From: Hormiphora californensis
Taxonomy: Eukaryota > Ctenophora > Tentaculata > Cydippida > Pleurobrachiidae
Assembly: GCA_020137815.1 (NCBI GenBank)
Contig: CM035356.1
Coordinates: 1,276,232 to 1,340,231 of the forward strand
Reading direction: 5' to 3'
Length of the DNA: 64,000 nt
Each line of letters starts with the position of its first letter. Positions within the stretch are counted from its first letter, which is position 1. The notes under the pieces are model-generated. The model searched no databases, had not been told where the DNA came from, and saw only the letters and a list, made by a program, of their open reading frames with translations. Made by a program: the position numbers and the translations under genes. Positions 10,501-24,350 of this stretch are shown here, piece by piece.

Positions 10501-13500
10501 AATGGGAGGTAGGGTAGCTGAGAGATGGAGTAAATGGGAGGTAGGGTAGCTGAGAGATGGAGTAGATGAGGAGTAGGGTAGCGGAGAGATGGACTAGATT
10601 AGGGGTAGGGTAGCTGAAAGATGGAGTTGATGAGGGCTAGGGAAGCATAGAGATGGAAACGATTATGGATAGGGATTCCCTACCCCTAATCGTTTCCATC
10701 TCTATGCTTCCCTAATAGGGAAGCTGAGAGATGGAGTAGATGAGGAGTAGGGTAGCTGAGAGATGGACTAGATAAGGGGTAGGGTAGCTGAAAGATGGAG
10801 TAGATGAGGGGTAGGGTAGCTGAAAGATGGAGTAGATGAGGGGTAGGGTAGCTGAGAGATCGAGTTGATGAGGGGTAGGATAGCTGAGAGATGGAGTAGA
10901 TCAAGATCAAGAAATATTTGATTCGGCACCGACCCTCTCTCTACTCCTCGATGTTTCCCGCCATGTTCTGCAGCTGCTGTGTGAGAGTTGAACGCGAGCG
11001 CGTCAATAACATGACACGACATGCAACACGACATGCAACACGACATGCGAGATGCGAATTTCATTATTTTGAAGTTTTGTGGGGTTGCGATTTTTGTTTT
11101 AGGTCGGAGAGTGAAACGGCCGGTACAGTGGTAAACTAGATTAAAAACTGTACGCCTCGTTAGACGGCGATTTTTCCTATCTTGTCTGGTTCCTGAGATA
11201 TGGCCCCCTAAAGAGTTGGTGTCTCAAACTGCTGAATCGGGGTCACGCGAGGAAAATGGGCATCAGTTTGCGTGTACTGCTCCGTTTTTCACGGGACTTG
11301 AACGAGGGTGATGGCAAGAGTCTCACCTATTACATGGTATCCTTACATTGTGTATTAAATCTAAAATAACTGAGCAGCATGCTTGTTAATGAACCTTGAC
11401 GTGTTTGCTTGTCTCGCAAGCGCGCTCGCGACTAGCAAACACGACATGCAGTTCACACCCTGATAATAGTGGTACTAAATCTATAAAGGTGCATTTAATT
11501 GTATTTCTTATAGGGACATAATAAGGACATGCGATGATTAGTTCTCATGTTGGTCAGGCTGTTTTTAGAGTTGTTCATTGGGGTAAACTGGATGAGCGGG
11601 GGTACTTAACTGCTGAATTATTAGCTGTATAACTGGTATGATAGCAGGCTGAAGTATGTACTAGCTGTTGCCAAACGAGTGATATAAATTAGATTTCATT
11701 GTTTCTTCCGGAGTACACCCATCTGAACAATATATTTTGTTGTGGTCCTGTTGTGGTGTACATGTTCATGTTGTATGCCCACAAACAACTCCTTCTTACA
11801 CAAACACCAATGACACTATTTGCCGAAAATATGTATTTTCATAACTGCCCCCACAAACGAGTAGCACCAGTCATGCTGCAGTGGTTACAGCGTCTGTTTT
11901 TACAGTTAATTTATTTGTGTAGCTGGTGCAGTGGCACTATGCCGCACACACACAGTGTCATAATATGGCTACACCAAGTCTTTACTCCTTGCTTGTGCCA
12001 GGATTGCAATATTCTTCTTCTTCTTCTTTCCTTTGAAGAAGAAGAAGAAGAAGTAAGAAGATCTCAGGCCTGACACACGAATCCATCACTTCTTATCTCT
12101 CTCTCTGATTATTATACCCAGTTTAATAATTTTAGACGATCATATTTCCTGTGCGTGTGCGTGTCTCCCTTCTCTCTCTCTCTCTCTCTCTCTTCTACTC
12201 ATTTCTTCATCCCTTTCTCTCTGCTACTCATCCCTTTCTCTCAGTGCAGCTATTAACAAGTAGGAGCCATTATAATCATACCTAATCTGATATTTCAAAT
12301 TTCTTTTTGTTGCCCTTTTAGTTTAGTTTTTTTTTCTGGTTAGAGCATATTTTGAGAGAAAGAGCATATTTTGAGAGAGAGAGATAGAGAGAGGAGAAAG
12401 AGAAAGTGAGAAAGATAGAGAGAGAGTGGGGGAAGTGAGAGACACGACGTATAAGAGAGACCAAAGAGTTTCCAATCAAAGATTGCACTTGTGACTTGAT
12501 ACCCCTTACTCTCAATCCCTCTTTATGCAGACGTTTAATACACGAGCAAAGAAGACATAGAAAAGTCGAGTACATTGTTGTATTTTGTGACAAAGTTTGC
12601 ATTACATTTGTACTTCTTTGTTAATCTCGGTTATTCTATTCCTGGATGACAAGTCCCAGCTTTCGCAACAGAGTGTCGTGTTCGCAACACATTATGTATT
12701 ACCCCTAGTGACATCACCTGCCACCAACTCTCTCGCGGAGCTCTGTGTGGTAGTGGTGGTACTGATCCAGTGGGAGAGGGCAGGTTTCAATACCGTGTCA
12801 TGTTACTCATCATCACTGTTAGATTAGTTTAGCACACGTAGCAGAGAGAGAGAGATTCTTCTTCCCAGTGATCGCAGCTTTGTCAAATTCTCGTGGCACA
12901 ATCTCTTTTTTTTGGGGTATACATCTAAACTGGAGTCTGATAGATATTCTTTGTTCTCCATCTTATGTAGTGTCCGTCTGACCATTTGTGTTGTTCATAA
13001 TTGATGCTTTTAGCACCATACACCGCTCGTAGTCTTCCCCAGCTTTACCTTATATATATTCTCTCTCTCCCTATTGGTTGCAACAGCTGTAGTAGTGGGA
13101 CCAGAGACCGTTTAGCAGTTGGTTAGCTGATTAGTCTGAAACAATTTTATACCCTTGCACATTCCTATCGTTTACTACATGATGCTCCTTCATAAAACCT
13201 GTGCTCCTTCATAAAACCAGATGCCAAGACGAGACTATGGTTACCATCATGATACCTGTGCTGTTTTTACCAATGCTGCCTTTGAAGTAAGTTCACAACA
13301 GGAAAATATCCCTCTCTGGACCAACCTGTTAGGCCTGACAAGTTGGTACAGGAGGGATGAGGGTGTGATCAATGATATATGGGGTGGAGTTAATGGGGGT
13401 AGCAACTTCAACTGTGGAAGTTCTAATGAATACTCGACACAGGCGTGCCGCAGAAAAGTGAAAGTATATTTCTTATCAAATGTTATCATACCGTCTGTTC

Positions 13501-16500
13501 AGCCCCCGGCCGCACTATTACTACTTGTATGCTGTATATTGCGATACAAGCTAGTTGCCGCACTTTATGATATATGCACTGAGCTTTCCCTTACTAGGCG
13601 CTCGGTACATACACATATAGTCGTGCTTGCTCGGGAGAAGTAGTCGTAGTTGTAGTTTATAGTTAGCTGCGGAAACCTCCCGGGGTCAATAGTCGGCGTG
13701 ACGTATCTCATGTCATGTGCATGTGTCATGTGTGAGAGTACACCCTTGCTTACTAAAAAAGCGAAAGACAACAAACCTAACGCAGCAACTGAGGTCTGGT
13801 TCTTGTCACGATTTTAGCCATTCTTCGTCCAATTGTGTCTACTTTCTTTAACTTTTCCATCGCTCAGTGTTCAGTGCTACTATAGTGTCAACAATATTTA
13901 ACATTTTCTCCCTCCCTGTCAGAACGGAGAGCAGGACGAGGAAGTGCTTGTAATGAACGATAGACAGGTCCAGAGACACCACAGCGAGACTTTCAACCAA
14001 CACCAGGACGCACAACTACGGTCCAGACTAGACATTCAGGTTGGTAATATATTGTAATGGTCCTGACTATTATAGACATTCAGGTTGGTACTCAACTGTG
14101 TCACTTCTCTTTTGTGTTTGCATAAACTAAAAGCATGCAAAGGAATGGATTCCTGAGTGAAAGTTCCATAGGTGTTCTGCATATAGGACTAGCCCCTACA
14201 ATTGTGCATCCCCGGCCACTCTCTAGCAGTGGTCTTCCTACCTTCTACCGGGTACGGCCAAGAGAGTAAAAGAGAGAGGGGTGGATTGACTTTGATTTAT
14301 TTGAAAATTGAATCTCATTTAGTTCATGACTTGAAGAGAGATCAAAAGAAAGATTGTTACATGTAAACTAAGGAGAGTCTCAATAGCAGGGTCTCAATAG
14401 ATATAGATATATCACTAACATAGAACGTCAGTGCTCAGTGCCCCCTCCCTTTACCACATAATACATATTATAGTGATTCAATCTTTGCATTTTCCGATTA
14501 AGCAGCAAGAAAATCTTAGCCAGACTGGATATTGGTGGTAGTAGAGTGGTTTGTAAAGTTCTCCTGAGTTTATTATCTCGTAAGCTTTGTATACCAGCGC
14601 CTCATGTATTCCACGGTGCCCCTGAAGGACGTTCCACCTCGACCAAGTCCCCCAGCAAAACGAACGGTTGTGTGACCTAAAGGGGACCTCTGGGAACTAC
14701 GCAGGACCGTGGGGGAAAAGATATGAAAGTAGCCAAAGGAGAAAATCGCATTTAGGGCCAAAAAACCTCAAAAAACGCCATTTTAACAATGTTGCCGTGG
14801 ATTTAGAGTTCCGATTCCAACGACAATCGATTCGGCGTGTCATAAAACCCTGGGGTGACTTGATTTTGGTCGAGAAAAAAAATAGATTGGAAATTTGGAA
14901 TGTAGAATTTTGTCATTTTTCTCACACAACATTCCAAATTTTCCAATCTCAAATCTATTTTTTTTTCTCGACCAAATCAAGTCACCCCAGGGTTCTTGAC
15001 ACGCCGAATCGATTGCCGCTGGAATTGGAACTCTAAATCCACGGCAACATTGTTAAAATGGCGTTTTTTGGGGTTTTTTGGCCCTAAATGCGATTTTCTC
15101 CTTTGGCTACTTTCATATCTTTTCCTCCACGGTCCTACGCAGTTCCCAGAGATCCCCTTTAGGTCACACAACCGTTCGTTTTGCTGGGGGACTCGGTCGA
15201 GGTGGAACGTCCTTCAGGGGCACCGTGATTCCTGGCCTACAAATGAAACTTTGAAACGTAGAAAGTGACGTTGCCAAGTCGTATTGGCGCTTTGAGAGTG
15301 GAATGATTTCATCAGCGATATTTCCCTGTATCATATCGCTGTCACGTTTCATAATCAACTTTCTCAACATCTCACTGGTATGGCAAAATTGAGAATTCGC
15401 CTCCACCGCAGCTTCAAACCTCTCTCTATTATCCTCAAAAATCTGAACTAGCACCTTCAAAGAGTGACATAACTTTCCATATTGATCTTGTTCGCATACC
15501 TCGTTTCTCATCATGACCGAGTTGCACATGAACAAATCCACACTACAGAGATTTTCAAATAGCATTTCCTTTAACCCTATTTCAAAACAATAGCCAAAGT
15601 TGTCCCTGAAAATCTTTGGAGTTTTGTCAATGTTGGTGTAGAAATCCTTTAATCGCACCGTTAATTGAGTCCATGTTGGTGTAGTGTGATCGCACATGAT
15701 AATCAACATGTCCACATTTATCATTAGTTTGAGGGTAGGGTCGGTAATTTTGGTAGTCCAGGAGCGGTCCCCAGTGCAGAAGTAGCCCTCGAGAAAGGGC
15801 CAAACAGTCTCAACAAGTTGAGCAGGACTTTTGGTTCGCTGGACAGCACACGTCCTGAAGGGATTGGTATACTCCATTTTTTTCCCACAGTTCCCCCCTC
15901 AATTAGTGCACGGATTTGTTTTGCGCGCCTATCACATGTTATTGCATGCATCAAAAATTAAAAATTTCACAAATTCATGAGTTTGAGGGAACAGTTGAAA
16001 AAAAATGGACTTTACAGAAGTTAGAGAGCAATTTGCTAAACAATTATTATATGTGAGCTTCTTCTGAATGAGATTTGAGCAAGTATGTTCTAAACTACCA
16101 TTTACCCTTTCACATTCTACAAATCACATTTCATCACTCTATACAATTCAAGCTCTTAACTGTGAACTGGATAATAAAAAACATGCTAAATCTATACCTT
16201 GGCACTAGAAGTGGTAAAACGAAAAGCATAATGCACAACATCATCTTATTCGTGAGATCTTTCTCCCTCTGTTAGGGAGGGCATAATTTATGCCTTATAA
16301 CAGCAGTGACAAAGAATCAATTGCTGAGACAGCTGGTGTTATAAATCCATGCTATTAAAAGCATAAATATACTGTATGATTTTCCGGTTACGACTATTAC
16401 AGATCGGTGCTCAGTGCCATTTATTTGGTTAAAAAATATTTTATGTTCAATATCATTGGTTTTTTTCTCCCTTTCTGAGACAACCTAACTGCCGAGAAAA

Positions 16501-19500
16501 TTGCTCAGTTTCTTTTTTTCTGAATGCTCCCCCTACTCTCTACACAATCTAGCATTGATCAACCCCATTAATATCCCCTCCCGGCTCCCCCATCTCTCTA
16601 GTCTCTACAAAATATTGACCAACCCCCACAGGACAATTTGGATGAGCTAGACGATGGAACAGATACAAACTGCTACAGACAATGCAAATCATGCTGGAAA
16701 TATTACATACTAGACACGATAGGTGACGATTGGTTGTTTTGTCTGTTACTCGGCATCAGTATGGCCCTAATTTCATTCGCCATGGATTTCTGTATCCTAA
16801 AACTACAGGTACATCTCGATCCCTCTTTCCAGCTTGTACTCGCTGAAATTATGCTTACGCGTTTTATAGAATGTAACTACCTCAACTTACCTGTATACAC
16901 TGTGTGCTTCTTCTGGCTAAACATCCAGGTAGTTTGGCAAATCTAACACACACCATTTCATTTCAGGAAACTCATGTGTTATTTTATAACGAGCTGACAG
17001 ATATTGTACCCCTCCGTTTTCTACTGTGGGTGGGGTACCCTCTTCTTTGCGTGATATTCAGCGTAGCTATTTGCCAGGTAAGAGAAAGAGAGGGAGAGAG
17101 AAAGAAACAGAGGGAGAGAGAGAGTAATCGAGAAATGACAAGATACTAGACTCGACGGTAAAGCATTTTGTTGGATTAGAGAAATGAGAAATCTAAATTA
17201 TAACACTTTGAGTTTATTTCAGATTATTTCACAAAATGCGGTAGGGTCAGGTATCCCCGAGATGAAGACGATTCTGAGGGGAATAGTAATTCACAACTAC
17301 CTCACCTGGCAGACACTGATCAGCAAAGTTATAGGTAGGCGTGAACAGTTTCCTGGCGATCTGACTTTAATACCTTCTTGTCATATGTGTTGATTGTCAA
17401 ATGTTTCATAACTCCAATTGAATCCCCAATTGAATTGACGCCTAATCAAATCCACAGGTCTATGTTTCTCGATGGGTAGTGGGCTACCGATAGGAAAGGA
17501 GGGACCCTTCGTCCACATCGCCTGTATCATGTCCAACCTACTGGGACAGAATGTCAAGGGTTTCAAGAGGATCTTCAGTAACGAAACAAGAAATGTGGAG
17601 ATGTTAGCTGCTGCTTGTGCAGTAGGGGTCAGTTGCACCTTTGCAGCCCCCATAGGAGGGGTACTATTTAGTATCGAGGTAAGAGGAACATTTCAAACCA
17701 AACCGATTTCAACTGCAACCATCACTATTAATCATACATTCAATCTAACCCCCCCCCCCCACATTTCTTATCTACATTCTACCCCCAGGTGACAGCCACG
17801 TATTTCGCTGTCAGGAACTACTGGAGGGGGTTCTTCACTGCTGTGTGTGGTAGTTTTGTATTTCGAATGATGGATGTTTGGACGTCCAATGAGGCGACAA
17901 TAACAACCCTCTATCCTACCAACTTCTCAGTTGAATTCCCGTTTGATCCTCTGGAGCTGGTAGCTTTCAGTCTCATGGGTGGGTTAATGATTTCCTAATT
18001 CACACATGCCCCTCCTTTTCGTGTACTGTTCATACTGCTTTTTAACAGTGTTCATATATTACTGTTTTTTAAGCCGAGTAACAAGTCAATGATAGTCTAA
18101 CCCTTTCTCTCTCCCTTGACAGGTCTACTAGCAGGACTAGGAGGGGCAACATTTGTTTATATGCACCGTAAAATAGTCTTCTTAATAAGAAACCATGGCC
18201 ATAAAATATTCCTTCACAAGAACAAGTAGGTAACAGGGCAGATTCAGATGTTTCATTCCTTCAAAGAAACCTATCCATCTGACTGGGGTCTGGGGGGAGG
18301 TATCGATCTAAATACCCAAATATCCCTAATAATATTTTTTTAAATGCATGTTTCCGTGCATAGCGCGGATTTCGGTATGATATCCCCCCTTCTTCTATCC
18401 TCCTGCGCTGTCTCTCTCATGTTATCACGCACGCTACGTTTTCCCAAGAAGAGAGGGGACACTGTACCCAAAGCGCGGATACAGTGTCATACGACTCAAG
18501 TCTCAACTAAAACCCCTCATTTTCCTTTTCATTCCCCCCTAGGTTTGTGTACCCATGTCTAGTAACTCTGGTAGTTATGATCATATCCTTCCCTGACTGG
18601 CTGGGTCACTTCATGGGAGGGAAACTCACTCAGAAGGATTCACTACAACATATGTTTAGGTAACTAACAATATTATATTTCAGAACTATCTTGGAACAAA
18701 CAATATAGTCACAAAGCTTGTAATGGGCAGATATAATATTTTTTATAGATCTTGGGATCAATACAGTTAACGCACCCCATGACCCCCTTCCTCTCTCTCC
18801 ATTCACAGTGATCAGAGTTGGAGTGTTACGACAGATGAAGATATCAAGTCAGTGTGGGCTGATCCAAATATATTTGTATCCCTCATGCTATTCATCATCT
18901 TCCAGGTAATCCAGGGCACTAAAAAGAGAAGCAACTACTTCAGGATTCGGGCAGTGGGCACTTGTACTACCTCGTTCCATTCTATCTATTCTGTCTTTCT
19001 CCTCCCCCCCCCCTTACGTAATACGTATCTTTCCGTATCGTGATCAGTCCGAAGACTGAATCTCTAACTCTTATCTGATATCTCTCTCCAGTTTGTATGT
19101 ACGGCGTTCTGTGTGTCCCTGCCCGTGCCCGCGGGAGTATTCTTCCCCATCTTTGTGCTGGGTGCGGCCTATGGGCGGTTATTTGGTGAGGCTATGACAA
19201 GTTGGTTTCCCAATGGGATACACGAGGGACCTCTCAATATGAACATTCAACCAGGTACAATATTGAGGGGTTTTAGTTTCATCCGTGATCTTGATTTTGT
19301 GGAAATTTACCATGCTATCCGCTTCATTTTCATTAACAACTTCTTCTCTCTCTCCAGGTGGGTATGCAGTAGTTGGAGCTGCTGCATTCTCCGGGGCAGT
19401 AACCCACACCATCTCTACATCAGTTATTGTGTTCGAACTGACCGGACAGATATCCCACATTATACCTGTTATGATTGCAGTGTTGATAGCTAATGCAGCT

Positions 19501-21551
19501 GCTCAGTGGTTACAACCCAGCATATACGATAGTATTATTCAGGTACGATAGTGTTATTCAGGGTTTATTCAGGTACACCACTTTTAGAATCATTTCACTG
19601 ATTTAATTAATTTCTTTCTGAATAGTGTGTCCCCTTCCTTTCTTTGATTTCACTATTTAATTCTAAGAGAAGGGATAATAATGAAGTACAAACTAAACAA
19701 TAAACCACCAACTAACACTACTCCACTTTTCAGATTAAAAAACTCCCCTACCTCCCTGAGATAACTAAACATGTTCATCTGTCCAATAAGTATATCAAGG
19801 ATATCATGAGGAGAGATATTATCTTCTGTAGTTATGAGTCTACCGTCAGAGAGGTAATTTAATACAAAATCCGCTTCGATTACATCTAACATTACAATGT
19901 TAGGATAAATTATGATAACATCATTCCCCCACCTAATATTTTAACACCATGACCCCCCCCCCCCCCGTCTTAACATCATTTTCTCCAATCTCCATCTAAC
20001 ATTTTAACACCCCCCCCTCCCAGATTCAGGAGATGATAAGAACTACAGACTACAGGAGTTTCCCGATAGTGGATGACTCCACCAGGATGACCTTCTTGGG
20101 CTCTATTCAGAGGGTTAAATTAGCACGGGCCCTCGATAGGGCCCTCGAATACAACAAGGTACTACCAGATGTCATGTGTGTGATGAGTTTTATTATTCAG
20201 GTTGTTCTGAAACGATCCTCCGACCCATTTTGTTATGTTAGCACATTATTCCCATATTCCCAACCCATTTTGTTATGATTGTTAGCCAGCTAAACCTCAC
20301 ATTTCAGTACCAAGATTCACCCTCTGACACGCCCCCTGAGCCTTCAGACTGGCACTCCTTGGTAGTTTGTGTGTGTGTGTGCTTGCGAAGCTTGCCGGGG
20401 AGAGGGATATAGATATTTGATTGTTGGGGTGAAATATGTACTCTGCAGTGCTATTAGCTATGATATAGATTTTACTTTTTAGACTTGATCATTGGGTGCA
20501 ACATATTCTGCAGTGCTATTAGCTAAACACCAACTTAATTGAATGCTGAATGCTTTGACAAGGGAAATAGTGTGCGTGGTTATGCGAAGCAATCACTTCT
20601 ACATATCTAATATCATACTAACCCACACCCCCTCCTCACTCCCCCTCTCCCTCAGCTACAATCCCCTGATGGATCGTGCCATGACCTTAAGGAGCTGAAT
20701 GACAAGTACGGTGGGAGGCCAGTTGTGGACAACAAGGCAGCTATATTTGGTGCTATTACAAGGCATCATAACAAGGCGGGGACCTTCCTCAATCCAATGA
20801 GAGACAGGGCTACCAGTGTACCTGATGGGGTCACTACACAAGGTAATTGGAATCTATTCAGATATATTCATTGTTTTTCTTCCTCAAATTGTTTGTGTGA
20901 CATCATTTTGGACCCAATCTAACGCTCTGATTGGTAAGTATTGGTAGCTCCACTGGCTCACAGCTTAATACACTGTATCCCTTATCCAGAGTATGATAGG
21001 TGGTGTGAGAGTCAGCTGGATAAGAGGATGGATTTCTCCAGGTGTCCAATGGACGGGGCGCCCTTCCAACTGGTAGAGACAACATCCATCTACAAGGCCC
21101 ATACTCTCTTTGGGCTGCTATCTCTATCACACGCGTACATTACTAACGTTGGTAAGTTGGAAATTTCCTGGTTTAAGTATCGCCTCATAATTTATGGGCC
21201 ACCCTGTAGTCCAGGGCCTTATACTACATGATATTACAACGAAATAATACAGCTGTATTTTGGACTACATGATATTATGTAGTTAGGTAAAAGAACTCTT
21301 TTTTTTCCTTGGTTTTTTACAAACACTACATCGTGAGGGAAGATCATCAAGCTCAGTATGTATTCCTAACCCCTCACACTCCCCTCCCAGGTCGGTTAGT
21401 GGGTGTTGTGACTCTCAATGAGATCCAGGAAGTTATCGAGGGTAGGATAGACCTTCAGAGGGACCCCGCGGAACCTGGCGTCAGTTCAACCCAGATCCAT
21501 GCTTCCTTTGAACTGGACCCGCAGCACATTAAACATGTTCAGATGAAGTGA
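7586..21551 (+). CDS. CLCN2: ClC-1/2/K-type voltage-gated chloride channel (ClC-2-like)
   Basis: Nineteen exons with matching phases, about 867 residues (human ClC-2 is 898): 7586-7711, 13221-13286 (less certain), 13923-14039, 16632-16808, 16967-17077, 17223-17334, 17458-17678, 17789-17978, 18123-18225, 18543-18659, 18809-18905, 19092-19254, 19358-19542, 19734-19853, 20024-20158, 20308-20361, 20656-20842, 20990-21151, 21391-21551. An in-frame TGA four codons before ATG 7586 supports the start. Chloride-path motifs are present: GSGIP (17223 exon), GKEGP with the gating glutamate (17458 exon), GVFFP (19092 exon), and the Tyr of PSIYDSII (19358 exon). The exchanger proton-glutamate position is Val (FSIE|V across 17678/17789), as in plasma-membrane channels. 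Two CBS domains follow: 19734-20158 (LGSIQR) and 20990-21551 ([25 protein letters not shown]). Identification of the subfamily is strong; exon 2 is inferred from its acceptor, GAA|GTAAGT donor and phase. Confidence 0.94.
7733..11462. mobile_element. 3.7-kb palindromic foldback element in ClC intron 1
   Basis: The left end CAGGGTGTGAACTGCATGTC is mirrored by the right end GACATGCAGTTCACACCCTG. Direct ATAAT flanks both ends (7728-7732, 11463-11467), a likely 5-bp target duplication. The two arms mirror each other through unique sequence (about 7733-8290 and 10905-11462), a 32-bp minisatellite, and a small secondary hairpin present once per arm (8485-8560, 10630-10712). The centre lies near 9370-9394. 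Arm lengths differ because minisatellite copy number differs. No transposase is recognised. The long open frames inside are repeat artefacts. Confidence 0.85.
8290..10905. repeat. 32-bp minisatellite in two opposite orientations
   Basis: Unit close to CTCCCATTTACTCCATCTCT followed by CAGCTTCCCTAC. It is tandem from about 8290 to 9375 on one strand and from about 9395 to 10905 in inverted orientation. Units vary at a few fixed positions (CTTCCC/CTACCC, CTCTC/CCCTC). A 32-bp period reads as 32 residues per three units, which creates the long open frames of repeated [14 protein letters not shown]-type peptide on both strands. Confidence 0.9.
11468..13220. other. Remainder of ClC intron 1
   Basis: Contains a small triplet hairpin, TTC repeats facing GAA repeats (12014-12053), CT and GA runs (12170-12193, 12355-12425), and a short tandem of ctccttcataaaacc (13187-13219) directly before the candidate exon at 13221. 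No convincing gene. Confidence 0.5.
14612..15227. repeat. Inverted duplication, arms of about 300 bp, in the ClC intron after exon 3
   Basis: Bases 14612-14910 are mirrored by about 14935-15227 with a few mismatches. The right arm contains the last 21 codons and 3' flank of the minus-strand gene at 15164-15877. The left arm carries the same coding tail on the plus strand, ending in TGA near 14675. So a gene tail plus downstream DNA was duplicated head to head, making a long potential hairpin. Confidence 0.85.
15164..15877 (-). CDS. Unknown 237-residue protein, single exon, nested in a ClC intron
   Basis: Open frame of 238 codons on the minus strand (ATG at 15877, stop 15164-15166), opposite to the host gene. 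The composition looks like a real soluble alpha-helical protein, with many Cys and Met (for example [21 protein letters not shown]-like acidic helices, [18 protein letters not shown]). It ends in a Pro-rich basic tail ([13 protein letters not shown]). No signal peptide or membrane span seen. I do not recognise a family. Upstream, a CT-rich stretch with a CACAG lies on the other strand only. The 3' end is duplicated in inverted orientation at 14612. It could also be a decayed transposon gene; the lack of stops over 700 bases and the non-repetitive composition favour a gene. Confidence 0.5.
   Translation of the reverse strand: MEYTNPFRTCAVQRTKSPAQLVETVWPFLEGYFCTGDRSWTTKITDPTLKLMINVDMLIIMCDHTTPTWTQLTVRLKDFYTNIDKTPKIFRDNFGYCFEIGLKEMLFENLCSVDLFMCNSVMMRNEVCEQDQYGKLCHSLKVLVQIFEDNRERFEAAVEANSQFCHTSEMLRKLIMKRDSDMIQGNIADEIIPLSKRQYDLATSLSTFQSFICRPGITVPLKDVPPRPSPPAKRTVV
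15878..16631. other. Remainder of the ClC intron after exon 3
   Basis: AT-rich intron sequence. A GGGAGGGCATAATTTATGCC hairpin-like stretch lies near 16272-16294. No exon recognised. Confidence 0.4.
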
Positions 21552-22980
<1,429 letters not shown>

Positions 22981-23841
22981 ATGTCCCTCCCACCGGGTCG
23001 TGATAGGAAGACCCGTGCCCGACTCCCCACCATTACTCCCCCTCCTGCCCGCCAGGAGCCGGATCCCCCCATGGATGATTGCCCCTACTCCCTACCCTCG
23101 TGTGGGGTGCTAGCAGAGGACAAGGAGAGAAGAGATCATGGTGAGGTAGTGGTGTATGAAAACTATAGGTGCATGTGCTGCATGGCATCCTTCCATACTT
23201 TCGAACCTTTCAGGCGGCATGTGTACAAACACTTTGCAAGGAGAGCCCAGGTTAGACTGGAAAAACATATCGTGGTGGGGAGAGAAGATGAGGGGGATAA
23301 GGAAGATATGTTAGAGTTTATCCTCCACTCTCCATCATCCACAGCTCCACTATTATCTGCACATCATGAGATGATCAGAGAGGGTCCCATCTTTACCTGT
23401 CCCATAAACACAATCCAAGAAAGGGAGCGGGATCTGGACTTCCTTATCGACTCTATCAAGAATCATGTGACTGAATCTGAGTTCCAATGTATCCTTCAGA
23501 AGGGGAGTGTTAACTTCAACTACCTACTAGACACTGCTATCAAACTGTGCACCCAGCCTAAAACTAAACGAAAACAAATAAAAAACAAATCCACTGCTTC
23601 TTCTTCCTCTGCAGTACAGGTAAAAGATACCTCCCTCTCCTCCCCTCCCCCAACGTCCCCCTCCAGGGAGGGAGGTCCTGATGAGATATTCGCTGAGTTA
23701 GATGTACCCAGATTGGTATGCTGGATGTGCCCCGATAATATATGTTTTACAACTGATGATGCCTTTGCCAGACACCTCATGTTGGCTCACGACATGCCTG
23801 AAAATGATGCTGAGATTATGGGGCTAGTCCATGGTTTGTGA
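22981..23841 (+). CDS. Small C2H2-type zinc-finger protein, single coding exon
   Basis: 286 codons. A TGA two codons upstream in the same frame (ATG TGA AGT ATG) makes 22981 the first usable start. Order: Pro/Arg-rich N-terminus; a C2H2-like module at about residues 64-84 (CMCCMASFHTFEPFRRHVYKH); an acidic and helical middle; a Lys-rich segment near residue 200 (KTKRKQIKNK, likely nuclear signal); a Ser/Pro-rich linker; and a second C2H2-like module near the C-terminus (CWMCPDNICFTTDDAFARH with a downstream LAH). Two isolated fingers with unusual spacing do not point to a known family. A nuclear or RNA-binding role is only an inference. The splice acceptor at 22946 suggests the 5'UTR is spliced. 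Confidence 0.75.
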   Translation: MSLPPGRDRKTRARLPTITPPPARQEPDPPMDDCPYSLPSCGVLAEDKERRDHGEVVVYENYRCMCCMASFHTFEPFRRHVYKHFARRAQVRLEKHIVVGREDEGDKEDMLEFILHSPSSTAPLLSAHHEMIREGPIFTCPINTIQERERDLDFLIDSIKNHVTESEFQCILQKGSVNFNYLLDTAIKLCTQPKTKRKQIKNKSTASSSSAVQVKDTSLSSPPPTSPSREGGPDEIFAELDVPRLVCWMCPDNICFTTDDAFARHLMLAHDMPENDAEIMGLVHGL

Positions 23842-23845
23842 GGGG

Positions 23846-23859
23846 GTTACCATGGTAAC
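23846..23859. promoter_or_regulatory. Perfect X-box-like palindrome (RFX-type site)
   Basis: GTTACCATGGTAAC just after the C2H2 stop codon. It matches the RFX-factor X-box consensus GTTNCCATGGNAAC. Known for RFX; binding here is inferred. Confidence 0.35.
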
Positions 23860-24350
23860 GCGTCTTGTGACGTCATAGCAACCGGAGAAGAAGAGGAGCT
23901 GAGTGGTGTTTATTTAGTTGAGTGGTTTGCCGTAGAAGGAACCATGTTGTTCTAGATGAATCTAGAGTGGGGATAATATAATGCAATATTTCTCTCATAT
24001 TGTAATATGACACTGCTAGCTACACTCTATCTACCTCTGTTTATGAGAGAGACAGAAATGGAATATTTTATCCGCTTTTGCTACTTTTGAGTCAGTTAGT
24101 TCAGTCTTTTTATCCTATATTTGAGTTGTATTTATTTGTGTTTGTTTGGCTTTTTAGAGTATAGAATGTGAATAAAACTTTGCTGCAATCTATTTTGTTA
24201 CTGTTATCACTTGTTATTCCACTACATGTGTGTTTTCTTTGTCGCCCAACATCTTGTTGACATTACTCCACCAACAACGCGTTCATTTGATCGGTTGTAC
24301 AGTGTTTACTCTCACAGCACTATATTCCTCTAGCAGTTCAGTGTGATACA
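23860..24350. other. C2H2-ETHE1 intergenic region
   Basis: C2H2 3' flank with an AATAAA near 24173, followed by the ETHE1 upstream region. Acceptor-like ctcacag, ctctag and agcag triplets end at 24317, 24333 and 24336, 14-33 bases before the ETHE1 ATG. Confidence 0.45.
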
